Source of the DNA: an uncultured bacterium
GTDB taxonomy: Bacteria > Bacillota > Clostridia > Lachnospirales > Lachnospiraceae
Reading direction: 5' to 3'
NCBI GenBank assembly: GCA_947651225.1
Contig: CANSYK010000024.1
Location: 1 to 46,400, forward strand
DNA length: 46,400 nucleotides
Part shown: positions 40,884 through 46,400 of the stretch, piece after piece
Position numbering within the stretch: position 1 is the stretch's first letter
How the letters are laid out: each line of letters begins with the position of its first letter
Made by a program: the position numbers and the translations under genes
The notes under the pieces: generated by a model
Databases searched by the model: none
What the model saw: the letters and a program-made list of their open reading frames with translations, nothing else
Told to the model about the DNA's origin: nothing

Positions 40884-41351
40884 TCATTCAAATTCTCCTG
40901 TTATACTGCCCTTTTGAAGAATATGGCCCTGCGCTTTTTTCAGAAAAGTCTTTTTCAAAGAGTTAGCACTCAAATCAATCTCACAGTCCAGTGAGTAAAT
41001 GCTGAATCGGTAAATATGCTTTTTACCTTTTGGCGGTTTCGGCCCTGCATACCGATGAAAGCCATACCCGATACCCTGTCTGGCATTTCCCAATGCCGGA
41101 ACTTCTTTTCCTGCCCCAATTCCCTTTTCTATCCTGTCAGCTGCCGGAATATTCCAAATAATCCAGTGTGTAAAGTTTTTGACGGGATGTGACAAATCTT
41201 CCAGCGTAACAGCAAGTGTTTTTGCCTTTGAAGAAAGGTTCTTAATCACAAATTCTGGTGATATATCCCGTCCCCGGCCAGTATTTGCAATCGGAATTTT
41301 ACCACCATCTTCTATGCCAACACACTCAAACTCTAAAAGACTGCTTTCCAT
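40884..41351 (-). CDS. PEBP (YbhB/YbcL) family protein, second copy
   Basis: A 155-aa PEBP-like protein, only distantly similar to the copy at 39819. It has DISPEFVIKNLSSKAKTLAVTLEDLSHPVKNFTHWIIWNIP (the DISPxF, D-x-x-P and H-W-x-x-W-x-I-P motifs) and GYHRYAGPKPPKGKKHIYRF-like P-P-x-x-x-H-x-Y. The two PEBP genes and the broken HxlR lie on the same strand. ATG 41351 opens MESSLLEFECVGIEDGGK. Function unknown. Confidence 0.82.
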   Translation of the reverse strand: MESSLLEFECVGIEDGGKIPIANTGRGRDISPEFVIKNLSSKAKTLAVTLEDLSHPVKNFTHWIIWNIPAADRIEKGIGAGKEVPALGNARQGIGYGFHRYAGPKPPKGKKHIYRFSIYSLDCEIDLSANSLKKTFLKKAQGHILQKGSITGEFE

Positions 41352-41434
41352 ACTGCCTCCAAAACCAACATCTAATATTATTTATGTTTACAGATAATAT
41401 TTCCATGAAAAGATTTTCTTGTCCATAAACAGTT

Positions 41435-42082
41435 TTATATCTGTAAATCCAATGAACTGCCAACACTCTTTTCAGCAGTTGATTTTGCGCTCCCATTAGC
41501 AGATAAATCAGACTCTATCTGTTGATATGATACTGTTCCTTTTGCATTTTCCCCATACTCTTCTTTCAGACGAGCCAGCTCATCATTGTAGATAGAAGTA
41601 AACAGTCTTGCCCTCGCAAACTCTTCATCTGTACTTATAGCTTTCCAATTCCTTGATTCCGGATTATAAGACAGCGTTTTATTGCCTTTTGAATCCCAAA
41701 ACATACAGGCAGCATTCATTTTGCCTCCGGTTTTTTTCATACTGGATTCATAAATTGCCTTACGATCTGGAGACACCGTTTCCCCATGTTGCATACACAG
41801 TTTACGGTATGCCTGATCGTCTCTTTTTCCAGTAGCAAATTCTTTTCTCGCAAGTTCCTTTATGGCTTCTTCAAATTCTTCTTCTGACATCGCAGGTTTA
41901 TCGCACTTTGTCATAATATTATCCCAGTTTGGTTTTGTAAAACTAATATCAACTGGCTTAAAACGCAAAGCAAAATTGCCATAATCGCATTGCGCCAGCG
42001 CATCACTTGATTTTTTCTTATTACCTGCCATCTGTTGTACCAAATTAGAATAATATGAATAGTTGTCTCTGTTTATCTGCAT
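41435..42082 (-). CDS. module protein starting MQINRDN, 215 aa
   Basis: Function unknown. It begins MQINRDNYSYYSNLVQQMAG, a start pattern seen in a family of Lachnospiraceae proteins that I associate with DUF3879 (from memory). It has a helical, acidic-basic body and NAACMFWDSKGNKTLSYNPE. It ends VGSSLDLQI, identical in its last seven residues to the upstream gene's tail, and 28 of 29 DNA bases at the two 3' ends are the same. It is the last of three genes of one strand. No signal peptide. Confidence 0.6.
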   Translation of the reverse strand: MQINRDNYSYYSNLVQQMAGNKKKSSDALAQCDYGNFALRFKPVDISFTKPNWDNIMTKCDKPAMSEEEFEEAIKELARKEFATGKRDDQAYRKLCMQHGETVSPDRKAIYESSMKKTGGKMNAACMFWDSKGNKTLSYNPESRNWKAISTDEEFARARLFTSIYNDELARLKEEYGENAKGTVSYQQIESDLSANGSAKSTAEKSVGSSLDLQI

Positions 42083-42210
42083 GTTGTTATCCCCCTTAAT
42101 ATAAACTGAAAAAAATCGTTTCTTGACATATAGTCTTCAATTTCCACTGCTGCCACTCCTTTGAAACCGTTTTTATTTCTTTCAGATGGTTCTATCAAGC
42201 TGAAAAAATT

Positions 42211-42876
42211 TTATATTTGTAAATCCAATGAACTGCCTGAAACAGACGACCTTTTCACAAGTTCACTTCCTGACTTCACAAGTGCGCTATCAATAGACTC
42301 TCTTGTAATGCCATCTAAAGCACCATCCGGAATCGGTTTACCTGGTTCCCACTTCGGATTTATCTTTTTTACTGCATCAACAAAGGCCTGTGTATACGCA
42401 CGTTCATATTGTTCTAAGGTATGCCCTGCTGCTAATCTGTCATTTTTATTCATCTTTCTATACAAATTCATATAGACATCAGTACGTTTTGTTGTATCTC
42501 CATTGGCAACACCGTTTTCCCTTAGAAATTCCTTTTTGGTCAGCTCAAACATCTCATCTCTGCTACTCTCAGGAATAGAAATAATTTTATTCTTGCTTGC
42601 ACGGTTTTTATCTGTCACGACCAACCCCGCCATCCCTGTTAAAGGACTGACATAATCACCATCTTTATCATACCGACTCATTCTGTTTTTAATTGCTGAA
42701 ACAGTCGTATAGCCAACACCATGACTTGCAGATGACATACTTTGCATTACTGCCTGATATTGTTTGCTATTTGTGTCAATTCCTGCTTTTCTCAATATGT
42801 CCTTCCCACCTTTACTATTGATGGGCATTCCTGACATCTGCTGAAATCTATTACTAAAATCTCTTATTATAAGCAT
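42211..42876 (-). CDS. module protein starting MLIIRDFS, 221 aa
   Basis: Function unknown. The start ATG 42876 follows GAGGAGG. It begins MLIIRDFSNRFQQMSGMPIN, has YDKDGDYVSPLTGMAGLVVT in the middle and ends VSGSSLDLQI. The tail is shared with the next gene. It starts 14 bases after the third module gene stops, so the two are in one operon. Like the DUF6033-type array, these proteins lack export signals. Paralogy with the neighbouring module protein is limited to the ends. Confidence 0.6.
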   Translation of the reverse strand: MLIIRDFSNRFQQMSGMPINSKGGKDILRKAGIDTNSKQYQAVMQSMSSASHGVGYTTVSAIKNRMSRYDKDGDYVSPLTGMAGLVVTDKNRASKNKIISIPESSRDEMFELTKKEFLRENGVANGDTTKRTDVYMNLYRKMNKNDRLAAGHTLEQYERAYTQAFVDAVKKINPKWEPGKPIPDGALDGITRESIDSALVKSGSELVKRSSVSGSSLDLQI

Positions 42877-42889
42877 AGCATATACCTCC

Positions 42890-43681
42890 TCACGCTTTAT
42901 TGCTAATACGGAACATATCATTCAACATAGATAAAACCTTTTCCATTCCGTTATCTTTAGAACCGGAAACCTGATAAGCCTCTTTCCATGCCTGTGCCAA
43001 TGTAACCATTTTCTGTCCAATATTATCCTGTCCGGTTTCATTTTCCACCTGCTGTGTTTTATTGGAATCAGTAGCTGATGTTCCTGCGCCTTTTACTTTA
43101 GATATCTTTGCCATACCTCCCTCAATAATCTTTAACGCTTTCCTATCAGTTTCTGCCTTGTCTGTTGCTGCTTTGTATGCTTTGTCCAAACTACTCAGTT
43201 CTTCTTCCATAGTCAACTGCCGATAACCTGTTTCAGAGTTTTCATCCTCCACATAAAAATGCCTTGTGCCATCTTTATAACCCTGCACAATTTCATCATA
43301 AAGATTTCCATATGCTTTCACATAGTCCTCTGCTTTGTCTGCAAGGCTGTATGTGCTGCCGCTTTCCCGCTGTCCTTTCAGCTTTCCCACTTCTTCGGCT
43401 AACTGCCCATGATAATTCACTATTATGGACTTTGATGCCTGTTTTATAGAATTGCGTCTATTTACCACATCTTCATAAGACTTTGCTTTCATGCCACTTC
43501 CCTGAATCTGTTTCTGATAACTGTCAATCCCCTCCGATGAGATTGTAAGTTTTATCCCCTGATCCGCATCCGATGGCACTGTGTCCACTGCTTTTTCATT
43601 GGACTGATTAACCTTCATATTCTGAAACCAATCTTTTGCTGCTCCAGCCTGTTGTATGTTTCCATTTACATTCATTGCCAT
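42890..43681 (-). CDS. module protein starting MAMNVNG, 263 aa
   Basis: Function unknown. AAGGAGG precedes ATG 43681. It begins MAMNVNGNIQQAGAAKDWFQ, has IKLTISSEGIDSYQKQIQGS (a motif also seen in flagellar-related Lachnospiraceae proteins), RHFYVEDENSETGYRQLTME, a helical region KAYKAATDKAETDRKALKII and a C-terminal MLNDMFRISNKA. It is the first gene of the module. An XRE regulator is divergent from it at 43857. Confidence 0.6.
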   Translation of the reverse strand: MAMNVNGNIQQAGAAKDWFQNMKVNQSNEKAVDTVPSDADQGIKLTISSEGIDSYQKQIQGSGMKAKSYEDVVNRRNSIKQASKSIIVNYHGQLAEEVGKLKGQRESGSTYSLADKAEDYVKAYGNLYDEIVQGYKDGTRHFYVEDENSETGYRQLTMEEELSSLDKAYKAATDKAETDRKALKIIEGGMAKISKVKGAGTSATDSNKTQQVENETGQDNIGQKMVTLAQAWKEAYQVSGSKDNGMEKVLSMLNDMFRISNKA

Positions 43682-43856
43682 ATGCCATATCCTCCTTGAT
43701 ATAAATAAAAATCCATTTCCTACCATTCGTCTTATCTTTTATATCGTCACATCCATTACAATTATTTATAGAAAATTGCATTATTTTATCTGTTTGCACT
43801 TTTAAGTCATTACAATATAGTCGGATTGCACATACAATCTACAGAGAGGTGACGAT

Positions 43857-44186
43857 ATGATAGATTATAAAATCATAGGTAGCAGAATCCGAAAAAAGCG
43901 GTTAGAGCACAACCTTTCCCAAGAACGGCTGGCAGAATTATGTGAAGTCGGCACTACCCATATATCACATATAGAAACAGGCAACTGTATTCCAAGCCTA
44001 AAAGTGTTCATCACAATTCTTAATTCACTATCCTGCTCTGCGGATGAACTGTTATGCGATGAATTGCAAAATGCAGAACACACTTATTGCAGCCAAATTG
44101 CAAGTCTGCTTGAAGATTGTACCAGCCACGAACTAATGATTATTACAGATACCATACAAGCCTTAAAAGCATCACTGCGAAAATAG
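43857..44186 (+). CDS. XRE family transcriptional regulator
   Basis: A 109-aa regulator: GSRIRKKRLEHNLSQERLAELCEVGTTHISHIETGNCIPSLKVFI is a complete helix-turn-helix, followed by SADELLCDELQNAEHTYCSQ and a helical tail. GAGAGGTGACG precedes ATG 43857. TTGCAC-N16-TATAGT upstream is a usable promoter. It is divergent from the three-gene module and may control it. The stop is TAG. Confidence 0.85.
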   Translation: MIDYKIIGSRIRKKRLEHNLSQERLAELCEVGTTHISHIETGNCIPSLKVFITILNSLSCSADELLCDELQNAEHTYCSQIASLLEDCTSHELMIITDTIQALKASLRK

Positions 44187-44249
44187 GGCATTAAAGTTTC
44201 AACACTTACTGTTTTCACACAGTCTATAATCCAAACACATAAACGACAG

Positions 44250-44287
44250 ACCGCTGTATATGGCATAAATCCATTACAGCGGTTTTC
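44250..44287 (+). terminator. rho-independent terminator
   Basis: ACCGCTGTA pairs with TACAGCGGT, with ATGG/CCAT inside, then TTTT. It ends the XRE gene transcript. Confidence 0.75.
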
Positions 44288-44329
44288 ACATCATAAATTA
44301 TTCCATGTATTCTTCTCCAACAATCCCGA

Positions 44330-45109
44330 TTAAATATGTATTTGAAAATCTTCAAAATCAAATACGCCATTTCCCTGCTTTAACTTTCCTTCATCTGATA
44401 ATTTGCTAAATCCATTTTCAATCCTGCCAATTATATTAACAGGAATGTTCAACTGATGATGTCCGGGTAATACTCTGCTTATACTTAAATGCTGTATTTT
44501 CCTAACAGACTGTAAAAACAACTGCGGATCTGTAGTAGGATAAAATGCGTCAAGACAGCCCTGATATATTAAGTCGCCAGAAAACAAATATTTTCTATCC
44601 AGTTCATAAAAGCAACAATGCCCCGGTGAATGTCCGGGCGTATGGATAACCGTCAGCTTTCTATCCCCTAAATCCAGACAGTCCCCATCATACAAAATCC
44701 TCTGAGGTGTTCCATTGAAAATTTGATATTCCTCAATGTTAAAGTTTTTCGGAAAATCACATGGTTTGCACATCAGATTGCTTTTTACTGCCTGTAAAGG
44801 GATTGGAAACTGAACCGATAACCAGTCTTTTTCCTTTTCATGCACTGCAATGTCCTTAAAATGTTTATGCCCGCCAATATGGTCCCAATGGATATGTGTA
44901 GTAACTACCATTACAGGTAATGATGTTAAACTATCTACAATTCTCTTTATATTGTCAACTCCTAAGCCAGTATCAATCAAAACAGCTTTTTCCGTCCCAC
45001 ACAATAGATAGCAATGAGTTTCTTCCCAATGCTTATATTCACTGATCGCAAACGTGTCACGGTCAATCGTTTCTATTGTAAACCAGTCTGTCATATTCAC
45101 ATCATGCAT
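44330..45109 (-). CDS. MBL-fold metallo-hydrolase
   Basis: A 259-aa metallo-beta-lactamase-fold hydrolase with all metal ligands: THIHWDHIGG (HxHxDH), HTPGHSPGHCC, FSGDLIYQG and LPGHHQL. It is cytoplasmic (no signal peptide) and could be a glyoxalase II-like or lactonase-like enzyme, but the substrate cannot be told. GGAAGG precedes ATG 45109. It follows the AlbA_2 gene's read-through tail, whose TGA at 45152 lies 43 bases before the start. Confidence 0.88.
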   Translation of the reverse strand: MHDVNMTDWFTIETIDRDTFAISEYKHWEETHCYLLCGTEKAVLIDTGLGVDNIKRIVDSLTSLPVMVVTTHIHWDHIGGHKHFKDIAVHEKEKDWLSVQFPIPLQAVKSNLMCKPCDFPKNFNIEEYQIFNGTPQRILYDGDCLDLGDRKLTVIHTPGHSPGHCCFYELDRKYLFSGDLIYQGCLDAFYPTTDPQLFLQSVRKIQHLSISRVLPGHHQLNIPVNIIGRIENGFSKLSDEGKLKQGNGVFDFEDFQIHI

Positions 45110-45151
45110 TTACCTTCCATCCTCCGTTCACTAAAATACATTGTATTTATG

Positions 45152-46339
45152 TCATATTTCCCATTTCCATTCTTCATAATATTTTCGGTGGGTTTCATTA
45201 CACCACTGCTCATAAATTTTAGCAGTCTTGGCAACTTGAAAAACAGAATAAACCCCACCTCCCAATTCATTTCTATCCTCCTCTTGTATATAAAATTGAT
45301 ACTCCTCCTGAATTTCTTCATCAGTAAAATCTTCAAAATGTTCCTAAAAATAAATCTCAAATTCTTCTCTATCCTCTTTATCCTTGAATATCAGTATTTG
45401 ATTTCTGTTTGCCTCCCGACTAGAAATGTTACATTTTCCATGAGTAAAAATTTTCAAAAGTTTTCCTTCGATTTCGCTCAAGTCATAATAAGTATACCAA
45501 TAATCCATTTTGAATTTCGGCACAGTATCTTTTGCCTCCGGCAAATATCTCCTATACTCATCAAAGCTCCACATATTTGTTTCATAAATGATAGTATTAT
45601 GATAGAGAATATTTAATTTTGCCCAATAAAAAACTGGATGTGCATAAAATGCCGTAGCCGGAACCCATCCCTGCCGAAAATCATCCTCCAATTCCATACG
45701 AAACTCTGGAAAATCCATATGATATGCATACTTCTTATTACCCCAGTCAAACTGCCACCGATCATATTCTTCCAGACGCATATTCAACCTCTGCATTATA
45801 GATAACTCTATTCCAAATCGCTTTTTCCAAAGGTGCTCTATACAAGAATATGGCGCCGCCTCACTTGTTCCTGCTTTCCTATCATTCAATCTTACATATA
45901 TCTCGCCATGAATAACTTTCTTTTCGCCATCAACAAAATCATTTTCAATGTAATATGGCGTATGATTTGTATTGAATACTGTCAATACATCAACCTCGTG
46001 TCCTTCTAATATAATTGTCTGTAAATCAATCTCTGGAACATACACAGAAAAGTGTTTTCCAGATAAAAATTGTGATAACTGATTTAATCTTAGTCTATGG
46101 GTATCCTTTTCCACCCCGACTACTTTCATTGTATAATCTTCAATTCCATAAATTATATAGGCATCCCTGTCCTCCTGATTATTAGCCATACAGATTATAT
46201 CCAATAACAGTTCAGCCTTATTTGATGAATAGACTTTCTTAAAATCCCAATAAGAACCTTCCCTGCCTAATTCTCTAAGTTTCTGCACAAGGATTATTAA
46301 ATCCTCTGAATTATTATTCAACGACATTTCCTTTATCAC
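45152..46339 (-). CDS. Schlafen AlbA_2 domain protein with in-frame TAG
   Basis: The N-terminal domain is AlbA_2: YWDFKKVYSSNKAELLLDIICMANNQEDRDAYIIYGIED, about residues 35-73, the DNA/RNA-binding or nuclease fold of Schlafen-like proteins. A long C-terminal region rich in aromatic residues (WVPATAFYAHPVFYWAKL) follows. At 45344-45346 a TAG follows FEIYF, but the same frame continues 63 sensible residues (EHFEDFTDEEIQEEYQFYIQ, then KTAKIYEQWCNETHRKYY) to TGA at 45152. If TAG stops translation the product is 331 aa. A GTG at 46339 or ATG five codons later starts it; TTGACA lies upstream. Confidence 0.75.
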
Positions 46340-46400
46340 TCTTACACCTTCCTATAATGTCAAGCCCTAAATCATTGATTTTTCAGGCTTTTTCTTTAAA

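Noticed and set aside
1-46400. Complete reassignment of TAG to Gln
   Set aside because: TAG is used as the normal terminal stop by several intact genes here (AraC at 30737, HxlR at 36194, XRE at 44186, C_GCAxxG-type at 38781), some with long open frames beyond it.
1-46400. CRISPR arrays, tRNA or rRNA genes
   Set aside because: No regularly spaced repeats, and no cloverleaf or rRNA-like sequences were recognised on reading either strand.

Overview
The window is low-GC DNA, roughly 38% GC by eye, with strong AGGAGG-type ribosome binding sites and nearly all genes on the minus strand. Its families (PD-(D/E)XK 'Rpn' proteins, HipA-like kinases, DUF4869, tandem DUF6033-like proteins, many HxlR and PEBP genes) fit a Clostridia member, most likely Lachnospiraceae. 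A methyl-accepting chemotaxis protein and a consensus sigma-28 promoter suggest a flagellated, or formerly flagellated, lineage. The taxonomy is inferred from gene families and was not tested.

Left part (1-17.8 kb): an accessory island with a toxin-antitoxin or defence flavour. It holds a RadC-like JAB protein, two different HipA-like kinase cassettes each with its own small partner, a P-loop ATPase translationally coupled to a DUF4869 protein, an AbiEii/AbiEi-like pair with a 24-residue membrane peptide behind it, an HPr-like protein, a large unknown protein, a Uma2-type nuclease, and several broken genes (two Rpn-family, one chemotaxis receptor). Two copies of a ~155-bp foldback element (GGAACTGT ends, TTA target duplication) lie here; one splits an Rpn-family gene.

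Central part (17.8-27.4 kb): a truncated IS with a DDE transposase, then a tandem array of eight related small proteins that share a helix-plus-strand core (..P..L..M..[ND]P.. followed by G.V.H.DG). Six of the eight are preceded by the same stem-loop leader, whose stem covaries between copies. The array is headed by a LytTR response regulator and GHKL histidine kinase in an Agr-like arrangement, both of which carry in-frame lesions. A consensus sigma-28 promoter reads away from the array into a terminator about 70 nt downstream and may make a small RNA.

Right part (27.6-46.4 kb): ordinary and semi-accessory genes. One run comprises YbaK, an XRE-cupin regulator, DUF2000, a GNAT-like protein, an EamA transporter and an AraC regulator. 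Next come two unknown coupled genes, a broken secreted Ig-like protein, two tandem radical SAM paralogues and two HxlR regulators (one divergent from a nitroreductase). A patch of decaying genes follows (truncated carboxymuconolactone decarboxylase, FUSC remnant, frameshifted HxlR) beside two PEBP proteins. The end holds a three-gene module of unknown proteins next to an XRE regulator, an MBL-fold hydrolase and a Schlafen/AlbA_2 protein.

Two signals run across the window. First, several otherwise sensible reading frames are interrupted by in-frame TAG, almost always where Gln would fit (CAG to TAG), including a receptor, a response regulator with two, an AlbA_2 protein with a convincing 63-residue continuation, and one array paralogue whose TAG aligns with a Glu codon in its sister. 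Second, many genes have one-base shifts, mostly in short homopolymers. Either the region is decaying, the assembly has indel errors, or an amber suppressor is present; the text separates these possibilities.
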